This document shows positions 20,104 through 28,955 of a DNA stretch of 64,000 bases, in pieces (positions within the stretch are counted from its first letter, which is position 1; the number at the start of each line of letters is the position of its first letter). The translations under genes were made by a program, and so were the position numbers. The notes below the pieces were generated by a model. That model was given only the letters and a program-made list of their open reading frames with translations. It made no database searches and was not told where the DNA came from. Source of the stretch: Rhizobium tropici CIAT 899 (GTDB taxonomy: Bacteria; Pseudomonadota; Alphaproteobacteria; Rhizobiales; Rhizobiaceae); contig NC_020062.1 in NCBI RefSeq assembly GCF_000330885.1, forward strand, positions 1,434,374 through 1,498,373, written 5' to 3'.

Positions 20104-21057
20104 TCAGTGCAGATTGAACCGGTTCATCTTCCGATGCAGCGTCGAACGGCTCATGCCGAGCGCCGCCGCTGCCTGGGAGACATTGCCGTTGGCGCGGGAA
20201 AGAGCCCTGAGCAAGGCGGCGCGCGCTGCCTCAATCAGATCCTCGCCCGCGGCCCCTTGCTGCTCGCGAAGAACATCGGAGGCCGGAATGCCCGCGGCAA
20301 TGCGATGATCGTCGAGCTTCAATGCAAGGCGGGCCGCGCGGGTCGCACCGAGCACGAGGTCGTTGCGGTCAACCGCCAGCAGCGCCGAAGTGGATGCGAT
20401 ATCCGTGGGCACCATGACGAAGCGGGCGCCGGCAAAGGCGCTGCGGAAAAGATTGAGCTCGATGCGCACTGCCGCATCGCGCACCGTCTGCGACAGGATC
20501 GCCAGTGTCCCGTCGCTCACATCGTCGCGGCAGCTCGAAATGTCGAGCGCCCCGGCAAGCTGGCCGCGATGATCGCGGATCGGCGCCGTGGTGCAGCTGA
20601 GATTGATATTGGAGCAGAAAAAGTGCTGGTCTCGGAAGATCGCAACGGCCCGCTCGTCGGCAAGCGCAGTCCCGATGCCATTGGTACCGATACTCGCCTC
20701 CGTCCAGACAGAACCGGTCCATAGGCCGAGATCATGGAACTCCTTATCGTCGCCGACGGCGCCGCGCCGTTCCAGCGCGATACCGTTGCGATCGGTCAGA
20801 AGCAGGCAGCAGCCGGCCTTGCCGACCGCGAGAAACAGGCGATCCAACTCATTGGCAGCTTCGGCAACCAGCCGTTCCGATCGCTCCAGCGCCGTTTGAA
20901 ACTCCTGACCGGACAGGCGGATCGGCAGGCGCTTCTCCTCCGGCGCCAGGCGATGCATGACCATGCACCGCCTCCACGAAGCAACGACCGAAGAACTCGC
21001 TGCCGCAGATTGCGCTGACGCGTAAACCTGATCCGCATGTGCGGAATAGTCGTGCAT
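20104..21057 (-). CDS. AcoR-like regulator: GAF sensor plus Fis-type HTH, no AAA+ domain
   Basis: A 317-aa protein. An N-terminal region ([16 protein letters not shown]) and GAF-like sensor (residues about 75-200, with [15 protein letters not shown] and [15 protein letters not shown]) are as in AcoR-type activators. The C-terminal Fis helix-turn-helix reads [20 protein letters not shown]. The sigma-54-interacting AAA+ ATPase that normally lies between (GAFTGA and Walker motifs) is absent, replaced by about 60 residues of PAS-like sequence. Start ATG 21057 has GGAGG upstream. It probably controls the downstream aldehyde dehydrogenase, but cannot remodel sigma-54 holoenzyme by itself. Confidence 0.85.
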   Translation of the reverse strand: MHDYSAHADQVYASAQSAAASSSVVASWRRCMVMHRLAPEEKRLPIRLSGQEFQTALERSERLVAEAANELDRLFLAVGKAGCCLLLTDRNGIALERRGAVGDDKEFHDLGLWTGSVWTEASIGTNGIGTALADERAVAIFRDQHFFCSNINLSCTTAPIRDHRGQLAGALDISSCRDDVSDGTLAILSQTVRDAAVRIELNLFRSAFAGARFVMVPTDIASTSALLAVDRNDLVLGATRAARLALKLDDHRIAAGIPASDVLREQQGAAGEDLIEAARAALLRALSRANGNVSQAAAALGMSRSTLHRKMNRFNLH

Positions 21058-21419
21058 TTGGCTCCTCCCACCGAACGCTAACCCGATTGTCGCTAAAAAT
21101 GGCCATTGAAGCAATCCTCCCAGCAACTTTCGCCCCGGATCGCGGAATTCAGCGGCCACCTTGTTGACGGTACAGTCTTTTTCGGCACCACCGTCTCTTC
21201 AGCCCATGACTGCACAATCTAACAATCGAAGCCGCCTGGCGACGCCGTGCGTTTTGGTTTGTCGCCCACACAATCGAGATCTGACCCGCCAAGCGCGATC
21301 TTTCAGGCGGCTGTCAGCGTGTTGCTATAGCAGCTTTTTCCAAGGGAAACGGAGCGGAAGGCGATTGGTGAGCCCAGCTCCACGAGCGGCTGTCTCGACA
21401 GTAATGGAAAGTCGGCTTT
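21058..21419. promoter_or_regulatory. Divergent intergenic region between AcoR-like gene and PAP2 gene
   Basis: A 362-bp gap. Visible: a TTGACGG hexamer near 21172 that could be a -35 box, and the palindrome TGCTATAGCA (21323-21332) followed by GCTTTTTCC. No protein-coding frame looks real. Confidence 0.3.
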
Positions 21420-22361
21420 ATGCAGGCATGGCAGCGAGGCCGAGAGGCCATAAAAGAAATGCTGGGGCGTTCCGCCGACACCGGTCGCAGGCGCGTGGCT
21501 GGCGGCCTTCACTGCTTCTTCAACACCCCGACCATCGGGTCCCCTGCAAATCGTGCTTTTCTCGAGCGCCCGATCGTTATCATCGCCATCTTCCTCGCCT
21601 TGTCATTGCTCGTCATGTGGGCGGCCGATTATCCCTTGGGCATCTGGATGAAATCGTTTCCCGCGCAGTTGCGTGGGGCGGCGAAGTGGATCAGCAGTCT
21701 CGGCACCGGGCTTCTGGTGCTCTCATTCAGCGGAGCGCTGCTGATTTTTGCGATCTTCGCGCCTGCGCACAAACTGCGGAAATCCATGCGAACGGGGGCA
21801 GATCTCATCGCGACTGCGGCTGCCTTCGTCTTCCTGGCGGTCGCCGGCGGCGGCATTGTCGATTCGCTCGCTAAGAACATCATCGGTCGCGCCAGGCCGG
21901 AACTCCTGGATACGAACGGCGCCTTTTTCTTTCGTCCCTTCGCCTTCCACGCCGACTTCGCCTCCTTTCCCTCCGGACATTCGGCAACGGCCGGCGCCAT
22001 GGCGATGTCGCTGGCGCTCGTCTTCCCCCGCCTTCGCCCCGTCTTCATGCCGCTCGGCATCCTGATCTGCCTGTCGCGCCAATGGGTCGGCGCGCATTGG
22101 GCAAGCGACACGCTGATGGGCTGGGGCGTCGGTGTCGCTTTTGCCCTGTGGCTGGCGCACGCATTCGCGCGACGGCGCCTCCTCTTCGCCTATGATGTCA
22201 ATGGCCGCTTGTGTCCTGGGGAACAATACAAGGCAATTCTCGCCGTTCTACGCGCTCTTATCCGGCGCATGCCCGTCATCGGCAAGAAAACCCTGCCTGC
22301 GGCAAAATCGTGCCCGGCTCAGGGTCGCCTCGTATCCAAAGCTCTTGAAATTCGATCCTGA
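21420..22361 (+). CDS. PAP2-family membrane phosphatase
   Basis: A 313-aa membrane protein with the three PAP2 motifs: KNIIGRARP, FPSGHSATAGAMA and SRQWVGAHWASD (catalytic His residues). About five to six helices. Family members remove phosphates from lipid substrates on the periplasmic side (undecaprenyl pyrophosphate, phosphatidate, or lipid A in the LpxE/LpxF branch). An ATG at 21459 is an alternative start, and the first 40 residues are not well supported. The substrate is not determined, though rhizobia are known for lipid A dephosphorylation. Confidence 0.87.
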   Translation: MQAWQRGREAIKEMLGRSADTGRRRVAGGLHCFFNTPTIGSPANRAFLERPIVIIAIFLALSLLVMWAADYPLGIWMKSFPAQLRGAAKWISSLGTGLLVLSFSGALLIFAIFAPAHKLRKSMRTGADLIATAAAFVFLAVAGGGIVDSLAKNIIGRARPELLDTNGAFFFRPFAFHADFASFPSGHSATAGAMAMSLALVFPRLRPVFMPLGILICLSRQWVGAHWASDTLMGWGVGVAFALWLAHAFARRRLLFAYDVNGRLCPGEQYKAILAVLRALIRRMPVIGKKTLPAAKSCPAQGRLVSKALEIRS

Positions 22362-22539
22362 TCCCACAGCGGGTGCAGCTCTTCCCGCATTGCCTGCCCG
22401 CTTCGGCGCCACTGATGCCACCAGCCTTTCGCATCCGAACGCAAAATCATCGCTATGCAGCGACGGATTTGCCGCTCGCCGCCGTTTAAGCGCTGAAGGG
22501 ATAACAGCTTGAAGCTCTTCAAGGACGAATGAGGACATC

Positions 22540-22794
22540 ATGAAAAAGATCATTTTGCTGGCCTTTGCCGCGACCGCCTGCTTTGCGGCCATCTCGCCAG
22601 CCGAGGCCCGCGACGGATGCGGCATGGGCTGGCATCGCAACCCTTACGGCTATTGCCGCCCGGATGGACGGCCTGTGGTCGTCGTGCCGGCGGTTCCGGC
22701 CTATGGTATCTTCTATCCCGGCCGTGGCTATTGGGATGGACACCGCTATTGGGTGCATCGCGAGTGGTGGCATGGTGGCTGGCGTTATCGCTAA
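22540..22794 (+). CDS. Small secreted Gly/Tyr/His-rich protein (GCG_CRPN type)
   Basis: An 84-aa protein with a clear signal peptide (MKKIILLAFAATACFAAISP, cleavage near AEA-RD). The mature part GCGMGWHRNPYGYCRP resembles the conserved GCG_CRPN segment of small alphaproteobacterial exported proteins, and is rich in Gly, Tyr, Trp and His. GAGGA ribosome site 5 bases before the ATG. Function unknown; possibly cell-surface or metal related. Followed by a long hairpin, so likely monocistronic. Confidence 0.78.
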   Translation: MKKIILLAFAATACFAAISPAEARDGCGMGWHRNPYGYCRPDGRPVVVVPAVPAYGIFYPGRGYWDGHRYWVHREWWHGGWRYR

Positions 22795-22814
22795 GCTACT
22801 CTTCCGCGATGCGC

Positions 22815-22842
22815 GCGGCCCGGTCTTAGCAGATCGGGCCGC
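22815..22842 (+). terminator. Hairpin after the small secreted protein gene
   Basis: GCGGCCCGGTCT pairs with AGATCGGGCCGC (12 bp with one G-U) around TAGC, 20 bp past the stop. No T-run follows, so intrinsic termination would be weak. Confidence 0.55.
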
Positions 22843-23023
22843 ATGCCAACCGACAGATCGATCGGCCTGCTTTTTCGATCCTTCCGCAATCTAGCCCTGC
22901 GATGCAAAGCTCACGGTCGTTTGCCGGTTTGACATGGCAGCCCACAGAAACGTGCAATTGACGGCGGCAATGCAACTGGTCAAAGCTGTTGCGAGACCGT
23001 TTACAGAAAAAGACGCCGCCAGC

Positions 23024-23443
23024 ATGAGCAAAAGCACCATCAGCGACCATCAAGGGCCGATCATCGTCTTCGACGCCATGTGCGTCCTGTGTACCGCCAA
23101 CGCCCAGTTCGTGCTGCGCCATGACCATCATGGTCGTTTCCGTCTTGCCTCCATGCAGAATGAAACCGGCATCGCGCTCTATCGTCGCTACGGCATGGAT
23201 CCCGCCGATCCCGACAGCCTCATCATCGTCGACGGCGCAAAGGTGTTACGCGACAGCGACGCGGTGCTGGCCATTTATGCCGGCCTCGGCTGGCCCTGGA
23301 AGGCGATTTCCGTGTTGCGCATCATACCTCGCATGCTGCGCGATCCGATCTACCTCTGGCTTGCGCGCAATCGCTACCGCATCTTCGGCAAACGGGAAAC
23401 ATGCTGGCTGCCGACGCCAGAGCAGGCGAGCCGCATCCTTTGA
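23024..23443 (+). CDS. DCC-family thiol-disulfide oxidoreductase-like protein (DUF393)
   Basis: A 139-aa protein of the DCC (DUF393/YuxK) family. It opens with IIVFDAMCVLCTANAQFVLRHD, where the CxxC pair lies in the family's D-x-x-C-x-x-C signature, and ends with a basic RNRYRIFGKRETC stretch. The start at 23024 is the best fit to family length, although no strong ribosome site is seen; in-frame ATGs exist at 22934 and 22970. The stop overlaps the following DUF4166 gene, so the two are co-expressed. Biochemical role unproven. Confidence 0.82.
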   Translation: MSKSTISDHQGPIIVFDAMCVLCTANAQFVLRHDHHGRFRLASMQNETGIALYRRYGMDPADPDSLIIVDGAKVLRDSDAVLAIYAGLGWPWKAISVLRIIPRMLRDPIYLWLARNRYRIFGKRETCWLPTPEQASRIL

Positions 23444-25065
23444 AAAGAATCCTCGTTCTCGGCGGTTATGGCGGGTTCGGCGCGCGACTGTCGCGGCGCC
23501 TTGCCAGCGACGGCTTCGAGGTTCTGGTCGCCGGGCGCAATCTCGAAGCCGCGAAGGCGCTCGCCGCTCGATTGCCGCATGCGATTGGTCTGCAAGCCGA
23601 TCGAAATGGCGATATCTCTGCGATACTCGGCGAGCACAGGCCCTTTCTGTTGATCGATGCGGCAGGTCCCTTCCAGCAAAGCGATGACAGAGTTGCGCGA
23701 GCCTGCATGGAGGCCGGTATCCACTACATCGATCTTGCCGACGCGCGCGATTTCGTCGGCACGATCAGCTGCCTCGATGAACCGGCCAAGGTGGCCGGCG
23801 TCAATGTCATCTCCGGTGCGTCCAGCGTGCCGGCGCTCTTCGGCGCCGTAGTGGCGAACCTTGCCAGGGACATGGAGGAGGTTCGTTCGATAGAACTGTC
23901 GATCAGCGCCTCCAATCGGGCGACCGCCAGCGCCTCGGTTGCATCAGCGATCCTGAGTTACGTCGGCAGGCCGGTGCGGCTCTGGCGCGGCCGGCGCTGG
24001 CAAGAGGCGACCGGCTGGCACTTGCTGAAGCGCGAAACCTATGTGGTCTCTGACCATCGACCTCTGCGCCGGCTGGTGGCGCTGGCCGACGTGCCGGATC
24101 ACGATCTGTTGGTCGAAAGCTTTGCCGGACGGCCCAGTGTCATCTTCCGGGCTGGGCCGGAATTCGCCTTTCAGACGCTGGCACTCTGGTTACTGTCCTG
24201 GCCTGTTGCCTGGGGTTGGCTGACATCGCTCAGGAAGATCAGCCGCTTTCTGCTGCCAATGCAACGCCTGACAGCGAGGCTTGGCTCCGCGCGCTCGGCT
24301 GTAACGATCGAGATCAAGGGCATTGAGCAAGGCGCCATGAAGGCTCGCCGTTGGACTCTGATTGCCGAAGATGGCGACGGCGTGGAAATTCCCACGCTTC
24401 CGGCGCAGTTGCTGGCGCGGGCGTTGCGCGACGGCCGTCTTCCACCCGGCGCCCGTCATGCCGGCGGGTTGCTGTCGCTTGAGGATTTCCGGAGCTTGTT
24501 TCGCGATCTGGCAATCATCGAGGAAACGACGGAAGCACCCTATACGCCGCTCTATCAGCGTGTCATGGGTCCTGCGTTCGCGCATCTTTCCGAGCCGGTA
24601 CGTGCGATGCACCATGTCTTCGGCGATGGCGGCGCCAAAGGAGAGGCAGTCGTCACCCGCGGGCGTTCTCCTCTTGCCCGGCTGGTCGCGAAAATATTCG
24701 GCTTTCCCGCAGCCGGGAAGCACGTGCTGCATGTCTCCTTCGAGGAAAACAACGGCATCGAAGAATGGACGCGGGATTTTTCCGGCCGGCGCTTCCTCAG
24801 CCATTTGAGCGAAGAGAATGGCCGCCTCGTCGAACGCTTCGGCCCCTTCCGCTTTGCATTCGATCTTCCCATCGTTGGCAACGGGCTCAGCATGGAGATG
24901 CGACACTGGTCATTCCTGCGCATTCCGCTACCGCTCTTTCTGGCGCCCCAAAGCATCGCTCATGAATGGGCGGAGGACGACCGCTTCCACTTCGATGTCC
25001 CGATTGCCCTGCCGCTCATCGGCCCAGTCGTTCATTATCGAGGTTGGCTGAGGCGGATTGATTGA
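23401..25065 (+). CDS. Saccharopine-dehydrogenase-like NAD(P)-binding protein with C-terminal DUF4166
   Basis: A 554-aa two-domain protein. Residues about 14-150 form a Rossmann domain (ILVLGGYGGFGARLSRRLA; AGRNLEAAKALAAR; LLIDAAGPFQ) of the saccharopine dehydrogenase/TrkA-like group. The C-terminal 180 residues match the DUF4166 type (FGDGGAKGEAVVTRG...LSEENGRLVERFGPF). Starts possible at ATG 23401 or TTG 23440, the latter overlapping the DCC stop as TTGA. Fusion of a dehydrogenase-like module with DUF4166 next to a DCC protein recurs in rhizobia. Substrate unknown; not a lysine pathway enzyme by context. Confidence 0.8.
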   Translation: MLAADARAGEPHPLKRILVLGGYGGFGARLSRRLASDGFEVLVAGRNLEAAKALAARLPHAIGLQADRNGDISAILGEHRPFLLIDAAGPFQQSDDRVARACMEAGIHYIDLADARDFVGTISCLDEPAKVAGVNVISGASSVPALFGAVVANLARDMEEVRSIELSISASNRATASASVASAILSYVGRPVRLWRGRRWQEATGWHLLKRETYVVSDHRPLRRLVALADVPDHDLLVESFAGRPSVIFRAGPEFAFQTLALWLLSWPVAWGWLTSLRKISRFLLPMQRLTARLGSARSAVTIEIKGIEQGAMKARRWTLIAEDGDGVEIPTLPAQLLARALRDGRLPPGARHAGGLLSLEDFRSLFRDLAIIEETTEAPYTPLYQRVMGPAFAHLSEPVRAMHHVFGDGGAKGEAVVTRGRSPLARLVAKIFGFPAAGKHVLHVSFEENNGIEEWTRDFSGRRFLSHLSEENGRLVERFGPFRFAFDLPIVGNGLSMEMRHWSFLRIPLPLFLAPQSIAHEWAEDDRFHFDVPIALPLIGPVVHYRGWLRRID

Positions 25066-25111
25066 TAATGCAAGACCGACCGGCGAAACGAGCCGGGATA
25101 TCGAGTTGGGA

Positions 25112-25672
25112 CTACTTTTGATCGCCGGCCAGACAGCCGAACATGCGGAAATCGTGGAAGGCTTCTTTGAACCGCGCCTTCTGCCGCAGCGTGCCCTCAT
25201 ATTGAAAGCCCGCTTTTTCCAGAACCCGGTCGGACGCAGCGTTTCCCGGCAACGTCCAGGCTTCGATGCGATTGAGCGAAAAGACATCAAAACCGCATCG
25301 GACGACGGCGCGCGCGGCTTCGCTCATCAGCCCCTTGCCCCAGGCGGAGGGATGCAGTTCATAGCCCAGTTCTGCGCATCTGGCATGCTTATCGAAGCTG
25401 TTGAAGCGAATGGCTCCGAGCAATTGGCCGGAAACCCGATCCTCGATGATCCATGAGCAACCCGTTCCCTTGGGGAAGATTTTGATCATCCATCGCAAAG
25501 AGCGCTCGATCTGCGCCATTTTCGGCGCATCCACCCAATTCGAGAATCGCGTGACCTCCGGAATCGAAATCAGCGCATGGAAATCGTCGCGGTCGTCCAT
25601 GCTTGCTTCCCGAAGCCGCAGCCGCTCGGTGACGAGTGTGGGAAACTCGGCTTTTGAAGACGCCATCTTCAT
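25112..25672 (-). CDS. GNAT acetyltransferase (RimJ/RimL type)
   Basis: A 186-aa N-acetyltransferase of the acetyltransf_3 group: TERLRLREASMDDRDDFHAL start, ELGYELHPSAWGKGLMSEAA (acetyl-CoA loop), and VLEKAGFQYEGTLR near the end. Coupled to the upstream beta-lactamase-like gene by an ATGA overlap at 25669-25672, so they form a two-gene operon. The target could be a ribosomal protein N-terminus or a small molecule. An in-frame ATG two codons in is also possible. Confidence 0.88.
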   Translation of the reverse strand: MKMASSKAEFPTLVTERLRLREASMDDRDDFHALISIPEVTRFSNWVDAPKMAQIERSLRWMIKIFPKGTGCSWIIEDRVSGQLLGAIRFNSFDKHARCAELGYELHPSAWGKGLMSEAARAVVRCGFDVFSLNRIEAWTLPGNAASDRVLEKAGFQYEGTLRQKARFKEAFHDFRMFGCLAGDQK

Positions 25673-26742
25673 GCTTTCAGCAGATTGGCAAGGATGATCT
25701 CGCGCCAGACGCGGGTGGGCGTAATCCAGGCATCCCAGGAATTATACTTGCCGGAATAGATGACAGCGGCGATACCCGCATCGGGCATCAGCCAGAGCCT
25801 TTGCCCGCCATTGCCGAAGCCCGCATACCACGATCGCTGACCGTCAAACGCCGGCACCGGCGCATCGCCGGAGAACCACAATCTGCCATAGCTCAAACCG
25901 TCCCCGGTCGAAATCGCCGGCGCGAGGGATTGCGCGATCCACTCTTCCGAGACGATCCTTTTCCCGTTCCACACGCCCTTCTGCAGGAAAAGCATCCCGA
26001 TCTTCAGCAAGTCCGGGGCAGTCAGGCGTAACCCGGATGCAGGCGACGCCACACCGTCACGCCCGGCGTTCCAATGGAATTTGGCAATCCCCAGCGGTTC
26101 GAAGAGAACCTCTCGCGCGAAATCGGGCAGACGCCTGCCCGTGCCGCGCTCGATGATCGCGCCTACAAGCGCGACGCTGCCGCCGGAATAAATCCAGCGC
26201 GTTCCCGGCTCTGCGATCACCGGACGTTCCAGGACGAAACGATATCGGTCCGGCGCGTTCTCCATCGCAATTTCGCTGTTCAGCGGGTCGGTATAGGGAC
26301 GATCCTCGTCCCACTCCATCCCCAGCGTCATCGTCAGCGCATGAGCGATGGTGATTTTGGCGCGCGCTGGATCTTGGACGAGATCGCCATATTCCGGGAA
26401 CTGCTCATAGAGGGATGCATCCGGCGGCGGCACCAATCCCCTATCGAGCGCAATGCCATAAAGAAGGCCGGCAATGCTCTTGGTGACCGAACGAAGATCG
26501 TGCAGCGTATCCGCGTCGAAGGCGACATCCCCAAGCGGATCTCCCCAATTTTCGTCGGAGCCGATGGCATAATATTCCAGGCATACACGCCCGGAACGGG
26601 CGGCAAGCACGACATGCAGATCGCGCAGCAGGCCGGATTCGATGCCGGCTTCAAACTTGCGGCGGAGGCCGGGATCAAAACCCATGGCCTGCAGGGTTTT
26701 GCGATCGGGTGACGAGGATGAATTGCCCTGCGTGATGACCAT
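25669..26742 (-). CDS. Beta-lactamase-related serine hydrolase
   Basis: A 357-aa penicillin-binding-protein-fold hydrolase (class C beta-lactamase/esterase family). It has the SxxK motif in RSVTKSIAGLL, a YxG-type second motif (IYSGGSVALVG), and a Gly-rich FGNGGQRLWLMPDAG at the third motif position. No signal peptide is visible, so it is probably cytoplasmic, unlike true beta-lactamases. Operon partner of the GNAT gene. Probably an esterase or amidase; no evidence for antibiotic resistance. Confidence 0.85.
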   Translation of the reverse strand: MVITQGNSSSSPDRKTLQAMGFDPGLRRKFEAGIESGLLRDLHVVLAARSGRVCLEYYAIGSDENWGDPLGDVAFDADTLHDLRSVTKSIAGLLYGIALDRGLVPPPDASLYEQFPEYGDLVQDPARAKITIAHALTMTLGMEWDEDRPYTDPLNSEIAMENAPDRYRFVLERPVIAEPGTRWIYSGGSVALVGAIIERGTGRRLPDFAREVLFEPLGIAKFHWNAGRDGVASPASGLRLTAPDLLKIGMLFLQKGVWNGKRIVSEEWIAQSLAPAISTGDGLSYGRLWFSGDAPVPAFDGQRSWYAGFGNGGQRLWLMPDAGIAAVIYSGKYNSWDAWITPTRVWREIILANLLKA

Positions 26743-27255
26743 GCAACCTCCACCCTTCGCTCAACGACCGTCAGGGAAAGCTACAATCAAAGCGCGCATG
26801 CGGCAAGGCGATGGTACAGTAATTTGACATCCATATTGGCCGGTCTTTCGATCAGCCCTGTCCCATCTTCAGGTCTGTTTGCGTCTCATCGCAAATGTGG
26901 TGCCTTCCTTTTGCTGACGAGAATCCCGGTCGCGGCTGAAGGCCGCTTCCGAGATTCCCGGCTGTCGTCAGGGGTGAGTACGACAGCCGGGTCAAGAAAT
27001 CGATTTTCACACCGGCAATCCATAGGCGGACTGGAAGCTGGGAAACACAGGATTAAAGTCCACAAGTGACTGCTCCATTTTGAGACATCCTTCGCGCAAC
27101 GCTAAATTTGCCTCGTCCAGTATGGCCGGTCGGCGGCAACTCTTTTCAGATCTCATACAAGTACGATGATCTGAACGTTCCGACTTAGCCAATTTTCCTG
27201 AAGAGCTCCTCAGCTTCTGCACAAATTCTGCAAAGGCGGACGCCATCGTCGCGCC
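26743..27255. other. 513-bp gap without a clear gene; contains a 12-bp perfect hairpin
   Basis: Neither strand has a frame with convincing composition or a ribosome site. It holds the hairpin CCCGGCTGTCGT (26957-26968) / ACGACAGCCGGG (26980-26991) with an 11-nt loop. A smaller GCGGC/GCCGC hairpin lies just upstream, near 26933-26946. No T-run follows on either strand. Possible structured RNA, leader or protein site. Confidence 0.4.
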
Positions 27256-27432
27256 ATGAACAATACGCCCGAGACAATCGCAATTCCACCCGCCCGCCTG
27301 CCACGCAGTCTTCTCAAGGAAGGCTGGTGGCTGGAGGACGATCGTCAGCCGCCAGCCGATCCGCCCGTTCGGGAAGCCAGCATCATACCCTTCGCCTTGG
27401 CCGAACATCCCTCACGGAGCCGATACCGATGA
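27256..27432 (+). CDS. Small protein (58 aa) coupled to the DUF4173 gene
   Basis: The frame reads MNNTPETIAIPPARLPRSLL and ends HPSRSRYR. Its TGA stop overlaps the ATG of the DUF4173 gene (ATGA at 27429-27432), the coupling expected of a genuine operon gene. It is polar and Pro/Arg-rich, with a WWLEDD segment, no signal peptide and no membrane helix. No strong ribosome site. I do not recognise it; by position it could control translation of, or interact with, the membrane protein that follows. Confidence 0.55.
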   Translation: MNNTPETIAIPPARLPRSLLKEGWWLEDDRQPPADPPVREASIIPFALAEHPSRSRYR

Positions 27433-28910
27433 GCCTATCCGATACACTTGCTCTCCCCGCAAACGCCACAAGCAGTCCCTATCGCAAACTCCTCACATTC
27501 ATTTCCCTTATCGCCCTAGCCGACATTCTTCTCTTCGACGAGGCGCCGGGTGTTAATCTCTTTCTCTTCGCCAATGCCGTCGCCGCCGGCCTGATGATTT
27601 CCTCCAGAAGAAGGCAATCGATTCCAAAGATTGCAGCCTTTGTGATCCTTTGCCTTGTTGCGTCGGCGCCGCTTGTCGAGACCGCATCTTGGATGGGCAT
27701 CATCACCAGCCTGATTGGGCTTTGCTTGATATCGCTGGGTGTCGGCGGATTGCTCCCGCGGCAATCGACGCGCTTGCCATTGGTGCTGCTCCGTTTCCTG
27801 CTGGATCTGCCGCTGCGGCCCCTCCGCCAGGCGAGCTATCGCTGGCTGCGGCGGCTGCAGAAGCCAGCGCCGGATGGTGTCCGACATCATCTGCGCGGCT
27901 GGATCATGCCGCTGGCGTTTGCTGCCGGCTTTCTTGCTCTTTTCGCTATGGCCAATCCGCTGATCGACAAGACGTTGCGCAGCATCGATCTCACTTTCCT
28001 GCTACAGCTGCTGAGCATGTGGCGCATCGGCTTCTGGCTCGTCGTCGCGGCCCTTTTATCGGTGTTGCTTCATCCACGCCTGAGGCGCCGCCGTCACCAT
28101 CGCGAAGGGGGCGCTGCGGTCAGCACCAGGATTGAGGATGGACTGTTCGGCCATGCCGCATTGCTGCGCTCGCTGCTGGTCTTCAACGCGCTGTTCGCCG
28201 TGCAGACACTGCTCGATCTCACCTATCTCTGGGGTGGCGTCAGCCTGCCGGATGGCATGAGCCACGCCGAATACGCCCATCGCGGCGCCTATCCGCTGAT
28301 ACTGACAGCAATCCTTGCCGCCGTCTTCGTGCTTGCCGCCATGCGGCGCGGCGGGCCGGGCGACAGAAGTTCCCTGCTTCGCGGCCTGGTGCATCTCTGG
28401 ATCGCGCAGAACATCCTGCTCTGCCTTTCCTCCATTCTACGGCTCGATCTCTATGTCGAAGTCTATTCGCTGACGGAGCTGCGCGTCGCGGCCGGCATCT
28501 GGATGGGCTTGGTCGCCATCGGCCTCTTCCTCATCCTCCTGCGCATCCTGCTTCGTCGCTCCAACGAGTGGCTGATTGCGTTAAGCTCCGCAATGCTGGT
28601 TCTCACACTCTATGCCGCCGCATTCGCCGACATTCCCGCCTTCATCGCTCGCTTCAACGTTGCCCATAGCCGCGAAATATCGGGCGAAGGCATCGTTCTC
28701 GATCTCGATTATCTCTCGACGCTCGGCCCTGCCGCCATTCCGGCACTCGACACCTATCTGGCATCGCTGCCTGCCGACGTGAATGCTCGCAAGGTGCGCG
28801 AAGCACTATTATGGCAGCATGTCGGACGCTCGCACGATTGGCGAAGCTGGACCTATCGCGATGCTCGTCTCGATGCTTACCTCAAAAATGATGCGACCCT
28901 TGTCAGATGA
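27429..28910 (+). CDS. DUF4173 polytopic membrane protein
   Basis: A 493-aa integral membrane protein with about 11-12 hydrophobic segments. The pattern (FLFANAVAAGLMISS; FLLQLLSMWRIGFWLVVAAL; LFNALFAVQTLLDLTYLWGG) is that of the DUF4153/DUF4173 family. The last 90 residues form a soluble tail (LDYLSTLGPAAIPALDTYLA...). ATG at 27429 coupled to the preceding small gene. Followed after 45 bp by a response regulator and sensor kinase, so it probably belongs to the same signalling or envelope-stress unit. Molecular function unknown. Confidence 0.82.
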   Translation: MSLSDTLALPANATSSPYRKLLTFISLIALADILLFDEAPGVNLFLFANAVAAGLMISSRRRQSIPKIAAFVILCLVASAPLVETASWMGIITSLIGLCLISLGVGGLLPRQSTRLPLVLLRFLLDLPLRPLRQASYRWLRRLQKPAPDGVRHHLRGWIMPLAFAAGFLALFAMANPLIDKTLRSIDLTFLLQLLSMWRIGFWLVVAALLSVLLHPRLRRRRHHREGGAAVSTRIEDGLFGHAALLRSLLVFNALFAVQTLLDLTYLWGGVSLPDGMSHAEYAHRGAYPLILTAILAAVFVLAAMRRGGPGDRSSLLRGLVHLWIAQNILLCLSSILRLDLYVEVYSLTELRVAAGIWMGLVAIGLFLILLRILLRRSNEWLIALSSAMLVLTLYAAAFADIPAFIARFNVAHSREISGEGIVLDLDYLSTLGPAAIPALDTYLASLPADVNARKVREALLWQHVGRSHDWRSWTYRDARLDAYLKNDATLVR

Positions 28911-28955
28911 GGCCGAAACGAAGACAAAGAGCAGAATAACCAGAACAGGCACTAC

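Noticed and set aside
27007..27408. 133-aa minus-strand frame upstream of the DUF4173 operon
   Set aside because: No ribosome site, unusual composition, and it overlaps the coupled 58-aa gene; not convincing.
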